DNA of 53,821 bases from a virus. This document shows, in pieces, positions 21,147 to 30,247 of the stretch (its first letter is position 1; every line of letters starts with the position of its first letter). The notes under the pieces were generated by a model, which saw nothing but the letters and a program-made list of their open reading frames with translations, searched no databases and was not told where the DNA came from. Location of the stretch: positions 1-53,821 of the IMG/VR virus record IMGVR_UViG_3300038713_000166; one strand, given 5' to 3'. A program made the translations under genes and the position numbers.

Positions 21147-21818
21147 ATGTCATATACTGGATTAACTGGCTGGGGTAGAGGTGCATGGGGAGATGGTGCT
21201 TGGGATGAACCCACACCTATTCCAGTTACCTTAAGTGGTGCAACTGGTGCTGTCGGATCAGTTACAGTTGTTCCATCCATAGAAGTTTCTGCTACTCAAA
21301 GTGCCATTACTGGTGCCATTGGCTCAGTTACAGTTGTTCCATCTACACAAGTTTCTGTTACTCAAAGTGCCATTACTGGTGCTGTTGGAACAGTTTTAAT
21401 AGTAGGTAATTCTAATCTTTCCACTACTGGTGTTGAAGGGACTACTGCTTTAGGAACAGTAGGAGTTGGTGCGGGAGCCAAAGTTTCCACAACTACAAAT
21501 GTCGGTACTGGATCTGTTGGAACAGTAGGCATTAGTGGAGGTGCTTCTGTTTCTCCAACCACTGTAGCTGGTACTGGATCTATTGGATCAGTGACTATTG
21601 TAGGAACTTCTGTTTTAAGTTTAACTGGAACAAGTGGAACTGCATCGGTAGGAACTGGTGTTGCAATCATTGATGTTAGTATTTCAACGACTGGTGTAAC
21701 TGCGACAGGTTCTACTGGAGAGGAAAATGTTTGGAGTTTAATAACACCAGATCAAACAACAAGTTTTTCAAATATAACAGTTTCACAAACTCCAAATTGG
21801 AGTGAAATAGCAGCGTAA
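21147..21818 (+). CDS. Repetitive beta-strand tail protein
   Basis: This 223-residue protein begins YTGLTGWGRGAWGDGAW and then consists of repeats of the form T-G-A-x-G-S-V-T-V-x-P/G. Two 22-residue units are nearly identical (about residues 34-77), and later units are more diverged. Such Gly/Val/Thr repeats should form beta-strand stacks and suit tail or fibre surfaces that evolve by unit gain and loss. Confidence 0.6.
   Translation: MSYTGLTGWGRGAWGDGAWDEPTPIPVTLSGATGAVGSVTVVPSIEVSATQSAITGAIGSVTVVPSTQVSVTQSAITGAVGTVLIVGNSNLSTTGVEGTTALGTVGVGAGAKVSTTTNVGTGSVGTVGISGGASVSPTTVAGTGSIGSVTIVGTSVLSLTGTSGTASVGTGVAIIDVSISTTGVTATGSTGEENVWSLITPDQTTSFSNITVSQTPNWSEIAA
21246..21443 (+). repeat. 66-bp in-frame tandem repeats
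   Basis: Units starting at 21246, 21312 and 21378 are each 66 bases apart and encode 22-residue repeats beginning GA(V/I)G(S/T)V. The first two are highly similar; the third is only partly conserved. They lie wholly inside the tail gene, so recombination between units would change protein length in frame. Confidence 0.8.
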
Positions 21819-21828
21819 GGATAATAAC

Positions 21829-24165
21829 ATGGCAAGTACATTCGTAAATAATTTAAGACTCGAAGAAATGGCTACTGGTGAACAATCAGGGCAATGGGGT
21901 ACTAAAACCAACACAAACTTAGAACTTATAGGTGAGGCATTAGGATTTGGCACAGAAGCCATAACAACTAATGCTGATACTCACGACACAACAGTGGCAG
22001 ACGCAACTTCTGATGCAGGAAGAGCAATGTTCATTAAATATACTGGAACACTAGATTCTGCTTGTACCATAACAATCAGTCCAAATACTATGAAAAGAGT
22101 TCATATAATAGAAAATGCAACTAGTGGATCGCAAAACATTATTATATCTCAATCAAGTTCTGGAGCAAATGTAACAATAGCACCTGGCACAACTAAAGTT
22201 GTATACTTAGATGGAGGTGGGAGTTCAGCGGCAGTTGTTGATGCTTTTGCACATTTAGCGGCAGTTGATTTAACTGTAGACGATGATTTAACCTTAAAAT
22301 CAGATGGTGCAGTGCTTGGTTTTGGAGCAGATACAGACACCACATTAACGCACACAGATGGCACAGGTCTTACACTTAATAGCACTAATAAACTTACATT
22401 TGGTGATGTCGCAACTTTTATTCATCAAAACACTGATGGTAGCATGACTATATCTGGTGAAGCTAATATTGTGCTTACAGCATCTGATTCTATATCTACG
22501 ACTACTTCAGGAACATCAAATGTAAAACTTGGTGCTAATGCTGGAAACAGTATCGCAAGTGGTGGAAATTATAATGTGTTTATTGGAGATGAAGCAGGAA
22601 CTGCAATTACTACTGGCGATAGTAATGTAGCAGTAGGTTTTGAAGCACTTAGTACAGAAGATGCACATAGTAGAAATACTGCTATTGGTCATCAGTCATT
22701 AAAAACTCAAGATGCAGGAGCAAATGGACAAAGCACAGCAGTTGGTTATAATTCAGGAAAAGCAGTTACTACTGGAATTGAAAATGTATTTATTGGAGCT
22801 TCGGCAGGAGAAAGTGCTACAACTCCAAGTAATACAGTAGCAGTTGGTAAAAGTGCTTGTGGTGGAGCAGTATTAACTGGTGATAACAATACAGTAGTTG
22901 GTCATGGAGCAGGAACAGCAATGACCTCTGGTCAACTGAACACTTTAGTTGGAGCAACATCAGGAGATGCACTAGATGTTGGGATTACAAATGTTGCTTT
23001 TGGATATGGTTCATTGACCTCTGACACTGCAGGAAACAGATCAACTGCATTAGGTTACAACACATTACAAAATCAAAATTTTAGTAGCTCTACAGACTCT
23101 AACAATACAGCAGTTGGATTTCAAGCAGGTATAAGTGTAACAACTGGAATTAATAATACTTTTATTGGCAGTGCAGCAGGAGATGCCTTAAATGTTGGTG
23201 ATAACAATGTAGCAATTGGATATAATGCTTTAACTGCTGATACAAAAGGTGAAAGGTCAGTAGCTTTAGGAGTAAGTGCGTTAGCATCACAAAATTTTAC
23301 AAGTGCTACTGAAAGTAAAAATACTGCCATAGGAATGTTTTGCCTTGATACATTAAGTACAGGAACAAACAATACTGCCATTGGATACAATTCTGGTGGA
23401 GATATGACAACTGGAACTAAGAACACCATTGTTGGTTCATATACTGGCAATGGAGGTGGCTTAGACATAAGAACATCAAGCAATTATATTGTGTTATCAG
23501 ATGGTGATGGTAACCCTAGACAAATTACAACAAATACTGGTCATACTAGTTGGACAAGAGATTTAAGTGATTCAGATAGAGCTAATAATACAAATTATCA
23601 TGCTATACATAATACTTCAAATACACACCCTGCTCTTGTTGTAGAACATTCAGGTGATAGCACACCAAATGGAATATTTATTGATTTTTCAGATGCAGAC
23701 CCTGATAATACTTCTCAATGGTTTATTAAAGCAGAAGGTTCAACTGGTGCTGAAAGATTTAAAGTTTTATCAAATGGAAACACTCTCAATGCCAATGATG
23801 TTTTTGGTGCTATTTCTGATGAAAAATTAAAAGAACAAATTAAAGATGCTTCATCACAATGGAATGATATAAAAGCATTAAAAATTCGTAAATATAAATT
23901 TAAAACAGATGTTGCAAAAGGTGATAGTGATGAACATTGGAGGTTAGGAGTCATTGCACAAGAATTAGAAACATCTGGCATGAATGGTCTTGTTATGGAT
24001 ATTCCAGATATGATTGAGAATAAAGATGGAGAAAACGTAGAATCTGAAACAACAACAAAGTCAGTTAAAACATCTGTACTACACATGAAAGCAGTCAAAG
24101 CATTACAAGAAGCAATGGCAAGAATAGAAACACTTGAAGCAAAAGTTACAGCATTGGAAGGATAA
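21829..24165 (+). CDS. Tail fibre/spike with C-terminal S74 intramolecular chaperone
   Basis: The 778-residue protein starts with a virion-attachment-like segment (FVNNLRLEEMATGEQSGQWG), has a long central region of repeated NTAIGYNS / NVFIGASAG / NTVVGHGAG motifs (about 235-560) that should build a trimeric beta-roll, and ends with a peptidase S74 type chaperone domain: SDEKLKEQIKD (about 663) to a coiled coil ending MARIETLEAKVTALEG. In such proteins the chaperone trimerises the fibre and cleaves itself off. It is the likely receptor-binding protein. Confidence 0.85.
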   Translation: MASTFVNNLRLEEMATGEQSGQWGTKTNTNLELIGEALGFGTEAITTNADTHDTTVADATSDAGRAMFIKYTGTLDSACTITISPNTMKRVHIIENATSGSQNIIISQSSSGANVTIAPGTTKVVYLDGGGSSAAVVDAFAHLAAVDLTVDDDLTLKSDGAVLGFGADTDTTLTHTDGTGLTLNSTNKLTFGDVATFIHQNTDGSMTISGEANIVLTASDSISTTTSGTSNVKLGANAGNSIASGGNYNVFIGDEAGTAITTGDSNVAVGFEALSTEDAHSRNTAIGHQSLKTQDAGANGQSTAVGYNSGKAVTTGIENVFIGASAGESATTPSNTVAVGKSACGGAVLTGDNNTVVGHGAGTAMTSGQLNTLVGATSGDALDVGITNVAFGYGSLTSDTAGNRSTALGYNTLQNQNFSSSTDSNNTAVGFQAGISVTTGINNTFIGSAAGDALNVGDNNVAIGYNALTADTKGERSVALGVSALASQNFTSATESKNTAIGMFCLDTLSTGTNNTAIGYNSGGDMTTGTKNTIVGSYTGNGGGLDIRTSSNYIVLSDGDGNPRQITTNTGHTSWTRDLSDSDRANNTNYHAIHNTSNTHPALVVEHSGDSTPNGIFIDFSDADPDNTSQWFIKAEGSTGAERFKVLSNGNTLNANDVFGAISDEKLKEQIKDASSQWNDIKALKIRKYKFKTDVAKGDSDEHWRLGVIAQELETSGMNGLVMDIPDMIENKDGENVESETTTKSVKTSVLHMKAVKALQEAMARIETLEAKVTALEG

Positions 24166-24168
24166 ATA

Positions 24169-24456
24169 ATGATAGAGGAAAAACCAAGAACTACAGAAGA
24201 AATAGCACAAGCACATAAAGCTTGTTTAGATGGAGCAGATACAATCAATGTTATAATTGCTACCCATGCGAAAGGCAGTGATGCAACAGATGCAGATTTT
24301 TCATTTGACCTAACACATGACGAAAAGAAAGCAAGAGTACGAAGAGGTGTTAGCTATTTAAAATATCAAAAAGAAAATTATGATGATTGGGAAAAACTAG
24401 ATTTTACAGTTATAGACAAAGCTATAGCTGACGCTGATGCTTTTACAGGAGATTAA
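24169..24456 (+). CDS. Small protein downstream of fibre
   Basis: The 95-residue acidic protein has helical text (TEEIAQAHKACLDGADTINVII; DEKKARVRRGVSYLKYQKENY). Its position immediately after the fibre gene suggests a fibre-associated or assembly protein. The motif DEKKARVRRGVSYLK recurs in marine phages. Not assigned to a family. Confidence 0.55.
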   Translation: MIEEKPRTTEEIAQAHKACLDGADTINVIIATHAKGSDATDADFSFDLTHDEKKARVRRGVSYLKYQKENYDDWEKLDFTVIDKAIADADAFTGD

Positions 24457-24457
24457 A

Positions 24458-24709
24458 ATGAGTGATGAAAACGTGTTAAGTTTGGATGGAAAATCTTACA
24501 AAGAAGAAGAATTAACAGATGAACAAAAATATTATAAAGAACAAATCACTGACTTACAAAATAAAATTGTAAGGGTTAAATTTGAATTAGATCAACTTTC
24601 TGCATCACAAAGTCATTTTCGCAATTTACTCGTTAATTCACTAAAAAAAACAATGGACTCAATAGAAAATAGTAAGGATAGCAAACCCAAAAGTCAAAAT
24701 GTAGGATAA
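24458..24709 (+). CDS. Small coiled-coil protein
   Basis: ATG 24458 follows AGGAG with 7 bases spacing and gives 83 residues beginning MSDENVLSLDGKSYKEEEL, then a coiled coil (KEQITDLQNKIVRVKFELDQLSAS). Similar proteins are common near fibre genes in marine phages. Function unknown. Confidence 0.6.
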   Translation: MSDENVLSLDGKSYKEEELTDEQKYYKEQITDLQNKIVRVKFELDQLSASQSHFRNLLVNSLKKTMDSIENSKDSKPKSQNVG

Positions 24710-24712
24710 TAA

Positions 24713-25270
24713 ATGCCCATAACATCCTTAAAATTTAGACCTGGAATTAATAAAGAAACAACTTCCTATTCAAACAAAGGTGGTTGGAATGATTGCGATC
24801 TTGTTCGTTTTCGTTTTGGATACCCCGAAAAATTAGGTGGTTGGGAAAAATATTCTACCAATACTTTTCTGGGTTCTGCAAGATCACTGCATGCTTGGGC
24901 AAACTTGCAAAGTAATAAATATTTAGGCATTGGCACAGAAATAAAATTTTATATTGAAGAATCACAAGGTTATAATGATATAACACCACTTAGACGTAAA
25001 GTAGTAAATGGTGTTGTAGTTTTTGATTTAGATGGTGGAACAGTAATTTCATCGGTTTCTGGGAATGTGGGAACAAGTCAATTAGGATCAGTTATTGTTT
25101 TTGGATCACAAGATGTTCCTGTTGGTGCACTTACACCTGCAACAGGAGAGATCGGAACAGTTACAATAGATATCCCACCAACCGCTGCTAATTTAGCCAT
25201 GACCACGGCAGTAGGAAATGTAACTGTATCGATAACTAATGAAGCAACTGTTACTGTAGGTGGTTCTTAA
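24713..25270 (+). CDS. N-terminal part of a split tail protein
   Basis: The 185-residue product begins PITSLKFRPGINKETTSYSNKGGWNDCDLVRFR, then GYPEKLGGWEKY and ARSLHAWANL, which I recognise as the start of a large tail protein of marine podoviruses normally continuing in one frame. From about residue 115 it changes to Gly/Val/Thr beta repeats (SVSGNVGTSQLGSVIV) like those of 21147-21818, then stops. The expected continuation is the next gene, in another frame. Confidence 0.6.
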   Translation: MPITSLKFRPGINKETTSYSNKGGWNDCDLVRFRFGYPEKLGGWEKYSTNTFLGSARSLHAWANLQSNKYLGIGTEIKFYIEESQGYNDITPLRRKVVNGVVVFDLDGGTVISSVSGNVGTSQLGSVIVFGSQDVPVGALTPATGEIGTVTIDIPPTAANLAMTTAVGNVTVSITNEATVTVGGS

Positions 25271-25271
25271 T

Positions 25272-26816
25272 ATGGCGATTACTTTTACATCTGCAACCGA
25301 TAGCACTAGTGTTACTGTTAATGACTCTTCTCATGGAGCTATAGAAGGTGATTTTGTAACTTTTAGTAATGCAGCCACAGGAAATTCTACTTTAAATACT
25401 CAACTTGATAATGAGTTTTCAATAACATCGATTACAGATAGTAATAGTTATGTTATTACTTTAAGTTCTAATGCAGCCGCTGCTTTGTCTAGTGCTGGTT
25501 CGGCAGATGCTGAATATCAACTTAATAAAGGTATTAATACAGTCGTGCCTGGTGATGGGTGGGGTGCTGGTACTTGGGGAGGATCACAACATTGGGGTGA
25601 TCCTGCTGGAGAAACTGCTGGTGGTGGCACTCTACGTTTGTGGTCACAAGATAATTTTGGTGAGGATTTGATATTTAATCAAAGAGATGGTTTTGTTTTT
25701 TATTGGGATAAAACCCTTGGTACTAGCACAAGAGCAAAAAATTTAATAGAGTTATCAGATGCTGCACCAACTAAATCTCGCAAAGTCATTGTGTCTGAAA
25801 GAGATCGTCATGTAATATGTTTTGGTGCAAATCCAATAGGTCAAACGGCACAAGATAGATTACTTATACGTTTTAGTTCACAAGAAAATCCATTTTTATG
25901 GACACCAACTGCTACAAATACCGCTGGAGATCTAAGAATTGGTTCTGGTTCTGAAATTGTTACTGCCGTTAAAACAAGAAGAGAGATTATTGTTTTAACA
26001 AATACATCTATTCATAGTATGCAGTTTATTGGGCCTCCTTTCACATTTGGTATAAATCAACTTGCAAGTTCCATAACAGTTAGAGCATTTAACTCAGCAG
26101 TTGCAGTTGGTGACGCAGTTTATTGGATGGGATATGATAGATTTTATATTTATGATGGTCGTGTTCAAGTTATACCTTGTTCTGTAAGAGATCACGTATT
26201 TCAAGATTTTAACGAAACACAGTCAGGTAAAGTTTATGCAGGTGTAAATTCAGCTTTTGGTGAGGTGTTTTGGTTCTATCCATCTGCAACTAATTCTGCT
26301 GCAAATGGTGGCACAGATGAAAATGACAAATATGTAGTGTATAACTATGATCAAAAAATATGGTATGTAGGTAGTCTTGTTAGAACATCATGGATTGATA
26401 GAGGTGTTTATCAATATCCAATGGCAACTGATTCTAATCTTGTTTACAATCATGAAAAAGGCAATGATAACGATGGAACTGCTTTTACATCGTTTATTGA
26501 ATCAAGTCCTATTGACATACAAGATGGTGATCAATTTGTATTTTTGAGAAGAATGATACCTGACGTAAGCTTTGATAACAGTGATACTGGTATTAGTAAT
26601 GATAATAAACAAGCAATATTTTCATTGAAAGCACAAAGAAGTCCCGCAGGTGGATTTATTAAAACGTCTACAAATACTGTAACGTCTTCCACAGAATTAA
26701 ATCATTTAAGATTGCGTGGAAGATCATTTGGCCTTAGAGTAGAAAGCACAACACAAGGCGTGAATTGGAGATTTGGCACTCCAAGAGTTGACATAAGAGC
26801 GGACGGAGATAGATGA
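25272..26816 (+). CDS. Main part of the split tail protein
   Basis: ATG 25272 follows the preceding stop by one base (TTCTTAATATG) and gives 514 residues. It opens with a beta module (FTSATDSTSVTVNDSSHGAIEGDFVTFSNA), then GWGAGTWGGSQHWGD, LRLWSQDNFGEDLIFNQRDG and a long beta-propeller-like region. These segments normally follow the N-terminal motifs of the previous gene in a single protein. Whether the break is natural or a sequence error is open; the clean TAA-ATG arrangement favours two proteins. Confidence 0.65.
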   Translation: MAITFTSATDSTSVTVNDSSHGAIEGDFVTFSNAATGNSTLNTQLDNEFSITSITDSNSYVITLSSNAAAALSSAGSADAEYQLNKGINTVVPGDGWGAGTWGGSQHWGDPAGETAGGGTLRLWSQDNFGEDLIFNQRDGFVFYWDKTLGTSTRAKNLIELSDAAPTKSRKVIVSERDRHVICFGANPIGQTAQDRLLIRFSSQENPFLWTPTATNTAGDLRIGSGSEIVTAVKTRREIIVLTNTSIHSMQFIGPPFTFGINQLASSITVRAFNSAVAVGDAVYWMGYDRFYIYDGRVQVIPCSVRDHVFQDFNETQSGKVYAGVNSAFGEVFWFYPSATNSAANGGTDENDKYVVYNYDQKIWYVGSLVRTSWIDRGVYQYPMATDSNLVYNHEKGNDNDGTAFTSFIESSPIDIQDGDQFVFLRRMIPDVSFDNSDTGISNDNKQAIFSLKAQRSPAGGFIKTSTNTVTSSTELNHLRLRGRSFGLRVESTTQGVNWRFGTPRVDIRADGDR

Positions 26817-27040
26817 GTAGGCAGTTAGTACCACCAAATTTTTCTTTACCACCAGATGAATATGACGTTCAATATTTTAATGAAATGGTAAGAAGTTTAA
26901 GTCAGCTTGTTACACAATTACAAAACCCTGGTGAGCTTAGAGGAACTAAGATTACTTTGACGGATTTACCTACAAGTGATACTGATTTAGAGGTAGGTGC
27001 TTTATTTAATGATAATGGAACTATTAAAGTAAAAACATGA
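26813..27040 (+). CDS. Small tail-region protein
   Basis: The 75-residue product (LVPPNFSLPPDEYDVQYFNEMVRSLSQL) overlaps both neighbours by 4 bases. Similar small proteins follow the large tail protein in marine podoviruses. Likely a minor structural protein; no domain. Confidence 0.55.
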   Translation: MSRQLVPPNFSLPPDEYDVQYFNEMVRSLSQLVTQLQNPGELRGTKITLTDLPTSDTDLEVGALFNDNGTIKVKT

Positions 27041-27411
27041 TGCAGACTGGTATAAGTAGTTTATTAAATTTTAACGATCCAAACACTGGCATGGGTTACA
27101 GTTCTATTGAAGAACTTGAAGATGCAGTCATGGCTAAAATGAATCCACCAACTAATAGTGGTGGTATTCGAACTCTTATGGGTGGTGGATCGCCAGAGTT
27201 TGGTGGTATAATAAAGGGTCCTGGAACTGGGACCTCGGACAGTATACCAGGGATGATTTTTCAAGATGGTAAACCAGTTCAACGTGCAGCCTTATCTAAT
27301 AATGAGTTTGTATTTACAGAAAAGGCCGTCAAAGGTGCTGGTAATGGAAACATAGACAAAGGCATAGCAACAATGTATGATCTAATGGACAAGTTTGAAG
27401 GAATGGCATAA
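27037..27411 (+). CDS. Conserved virion protein with GPGTGTSDSIPGMI motif
   Basis: The 124-residue protein contains GPGTGTSDSIPGMIFQDGKPVQ, then ALSNNEFVFTEKAVKGAGNGN and a C-terminal MYDLMDKFEGMA. I recognise this motif from minor structural proteins of marine phages. It probably belongs to the tail/internal virion group since it precedes those genes. Exact function unknown. Confidence 0.65.
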   Translation: MMQTGISSLLNFNDPNTGMGYSSIEELEDAVMAKMNPPTNSGGIRTLMGGGSPEFGGIIKGPGTGTSDSIPGMIFQDGKPVQRAALSNNEFVFTEKAVKGAGNGNIDKGIATMYDLMDKFEGMA

Positions 27412-28292
27412 TGGCAGTACAAACAGTTGAACAAAAAACCATATTACCAGAAAACCAACAAAAATTTATTGATGATTTATTAGCTGATACACGAACAGTT
27501 GCAACACAACCAGTTGAATTTCCAGAAGTTCAAGTAGCAGGTCTAACACCTTTACAAGTAGCTGCAATTCAACGTGGAGCAGCGGGTATTGGTGGTTTTC
27601 AAAATTTGTTACAAAGTGGAGCAGATACAGTTGGCATGGGCATAGCTGCGTTAATGCCTGGTGCTAGTGATGCCTTCATGAATCCTTTTGTAGATCAAGT
27701 AATTGATCAAAACTTAAAAGACATTCAAAGACAAGGTGATATTGAAAGACAAAGAATAGGTAGTGGAGCTATACAAAGTGGTGCTTTTGGTGGGTCTAGA
27801 CAAGCTATAGCAGAACAAGAATTACAAAGAAATCTTGCCGATACTTTTGCAAGACAATCTGCTGGTCTTAGAGCGCAAGCCTTTGAGTCTGCTCAAGATA
27901 GAGCACAAAAAGCATCTGAGTTATTTACAAAAGCGGGTATAGCAACTGCAGGTTTAGGTGAAGCACAACAAGCTGCCCAATTAAGAGATATTAATTTATT
28001 ATCACAATTAGGTGGAATAGAACAAGGGCAACAACAAAGAGAATTAGATGCACTTAGAGACACCTCACTACAACAACAGTTTGAACCTTATCAAAGATTA
28101 TCATTTATGTCAGATATATTTAGAGGTGTTCCATCAACTCAACAAGTATTAACTCAAACCACCACACCTGATCCTAGTAGGATTTCTCAAATTGGTGGTC
28201 TTCTAGGCGGTGTAGCTAGCCTTGCAGGAGCCTTTGGTGGAGGTGGTGCAGGCGCAGGCCTTGGTAGTCTTTTAGGTGGTTTATTTAAATGA
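27411..28292 (+). CDS. Internal virion / tail protein
   Basis: The 293-residue, Gln/Ala/Arg-rich, mostly helical protein has an N-terminal motif ILPENQQKFIDDLLADTR and PEVQVAGLTPLQVAAI, and a Gly-rich hydrophobic C-terminus (GGLLGGVASLAGAFGGGG...LGSLLGGLF) able to insert in membranes. Such proteins are found before the large internal proteins in marine podoviruses and may take part in DNA ejection. Confidence 0.6.
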   Translation: MAVQTVEQKTILPENQQKFIDDLLADTRTVATQPVEFPEVQVAGLTPLQVAAIQRGAAGIGGFQNLLQSGADTVGMGIAALMPGASDAFMNPFVDQVIDQNLKDIQRQGDIERQRIGSGAIQSGAFGGSRQAIAEQELQRNLADTFARQSAGLRAQAFESAQDRAQKASELFTKAGIATAGLGEAQQAAQLRDINLLSQLGGIEQGQQQRELDALRDTSLQQQFEPYQRLSFMSDIFRGVPSTQQVLTQTTTPDPSRISQIGGLLGGVASLAGAFGGGGAGAGLGSLLGGLFK

Positions 28293-30247
28293 GTTTAATG
28301 AATCGTAAAATGTTTAATCGCAACGCTCGTAACAAATTGAATGCTATGGGTGGTATACGAACATTGGCAAATGGTGGTTTAACCATGGGCACAAATCCAA
28401 GGACAAAATTTAATCCGAATCTTGTTAATCAACTTGTTACTCCATCTTTATCTTTTGGACAAATATCTGATCAATATATGAAAGGTATAAGAGGACAAGG
28501 ACCTTTAGCCAATAAATTTTTAACACCTATTGGTCAACTTGATGTTGATGCAGCAGATACTAGATTAGGTAAATACGGAAGACAATTAGCAAACATAGGA
28601 CTTAGTGGATTAGAAAATCTTAGAACAGCTACAGGTATTGCCTCTGCTTTTACCGATCCATCAGGTAATATTATAGGAGATTTTTTAAAACAACCAACTG
28701 AAAGTGCAAGAAAAAGAAGAGCACAAGAAGCTCTTGATGTCGGCATAATGACCACGAGTCCCGAGATTCAAAAAAATATAGAACAAATTAATATTTTAGA
28801 AGATCAAGAAAGAATGCAACAAGGTCAGCTTAGTCCTACTATACTAGAGCAACAGAAAAAAAATGCTGAAGCTTCTGAAATTGCTGAAGAAGAAAACCTA
28901 ATTGCGGGTGAAGATCCAGATAAGAAAAAAATAATTAAACCAGATCCAATAAAGCCAACAATAACTGAAGAACAACAAAAAATATTAGATGATCAAAAAA
29001 GAAGACAAGAGGGTCAGCTTGGTACAATTAGTATAAAAAACGAAGAAGAAGTTAAAAGGATAGTTAAAGAAGGAACGCCAGAGGAACAACAAGCGGAACT
29101 CAAACAATTAATGCAAGAGTTTACACAGAATGCACCAAAGTATGAAGGCATGGATAAAAATCTTGCTTTAGCAAAAATGTTTTTTTCTATCGCAGCTGGT
29201 GACAGTCCAGATGCAGTAACTAATATTGCTAAAGGATTAGAACAAGGTGCGGATGCTTTTATTAAAGATAAAGCGCAAAAAGATGAGTTTAATAGACAAG
29301 TGCAACTATCAGCACTTAAATATGGTCTTGGAGAAATAGGAAAGAATAAAGCTTTTGAAAGACAAAAAGCGTTGACAACATTTAATAAACAATTTGATTT
29401 TGAAAAATATATTGTAGGACCAGAAGGTTTTACTGACGAGAGGGGTAATACATATGCAGAAGGTGACGAAGTAACTGTAAGTAAAGCCTTTTTAGCTGAA
29501 AATGGCACTCCTCCTGGTTTAACTAGCACATCATTTGCAAAAGCATTACTAGAAAAGCAAGCAGCTAACACTAAAGCAATTCGAAAAGCTAGAGAGAATA
29601 TGACAGTTAAAGATCTTGCAAAGACAGATAAATATATTGAAAATTATAGCAAAGCAACGACTGGGATGTTAGAGGCAAGTAATGGCATAAAGTTAACAAA
29701 AGGATTTATGTTAGATGTTGCAGGCGATAAGGTTACTGGATTCAAACCCGCTTTTCAAAGTTTATGGTCTAGAGCATCAGCAGTTTTAGGTAAAGACGCA
29801 CCAAAAAGCTATACTGATAGAGATGTTGCAGTTGCTGATATGAAAAAAGTATTTCAACAATTAATTCCACTAACATTAGGTAGAGATCAGTCTGCGAACT
29901 CAATATCTGACAGAGATGTATCGTTTTTAGCTGATGCATTTGTAACTGAACAAGTAATGCAAGGTGGTGTAGGTGCGTTAGTGGCTATGCCAAAAGAAAT
30001 ATTACTTGATAAAAGTAGAAAAATTATTGAAAGATTCCAAACTGCTCAAATAGAAAATGCATCAAAATTAAATGCTTATGATGCACAAGCGCAAGAGTTT
30101 ATTCTTCCAAGTGGTGCATCAATTGGAACTTTAGTTGAAAGCGAAAAGAAAAGATTAGGTAGAGATTTACCAACATTTAAACAAGGTAAAAAATATTCAC
30201 GTGGAGAAGATGGTGTAATCAAACTTGTCACAGTCAAGGATAATTAA
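28289..30247 (+). CDS. Large helical virion protein, probable internal/ejection protein
   Basis: This 652-residue protein is mostly helical, with a Gln/Glu/Lys-rich central coiled-coil area (about 140-290) and a domain at about 400-600 rich in basic and aromatic residues. The N-terminus carries GGIRTLANGGLTMG, similar to the preceding small virion protein. Lacking tape-measure repeats, it fits an internal virion protein injected with DNA. No enzyme motif is visible. Confidence 0.55.
   Translation: MSLMNRKMFNRNARNKLNAMGGIRTLANGGLTMGTNPRTKFNPNLVNQLVTPSLSFGQISDQYMKGIRGQGPLANKFLTPIGQLDVDAADTRLGKYGRQLANIGLSGLENLRTATGIASAFTDPSGNIIGDFLKQPTESARKRRAQEALDVGIMTTSPEIQKNIEQINILEDQERMQQGQLSPTILEQQKKNAEASEIAEEENLIAGEDPDKKKIIKPDPIKPTITEEQQKILDDQKRRQEGQLGTISIKNEEEVKRIVKEGTPEEQQAELKQLMQEFTQNAPKYEGMDKNLALAKMFFSIAAGDSPDAVTNIAKGLEQGADAFIKDKAQKDEFNRQVQLSALKYGLGEIGKNKAFERQKALTTFNKQFDFEKYIVGPEGFTDERGNTYAEGDEVTVSKAFLAENGTPPGLTSTSFAKALLEKQAANTKAIRKARENMTVKDLAKTDKYIENYSKATTGMLEASNGIKLTKGFMLDVAGDKVTGFKPAFQSLWSRASAVLGKDAPKSYTDRDVAVADMKKVFQQLIPLTLGRDQSANSISDRDVSFLADAFVTEQVMQGGVGALVAMPKEILLDKSRKIIERFQTAQIENASKLNAYDAQAQEFILPSGASIGTLVESEKKRLGRDLPTFKQGKKYSRGEDGVIKLVTVKDN

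Noticed and set aside
21147-21818. Repeats considered as a CRISPR array
   Set aside because: The units are contiguous, 66 bp, in frame with a coding gene and without unique spacers; they are protein repeats.
23715-24248. Minus-strand 177-codon frame opposite the S74 domain
   Set aside because: Antisense shadow: the forward frame has clear S74 chaperone motifs, and the reverse product is Ser/Ala-rich without family pattern.
29014-29571. Minus-strand 185-codon frame opposite the large virion gene
   Set aside because: Ser/Ala/Pro-rich shadow of a strongly supported coding frame; no ribosome-binding site or promoter.
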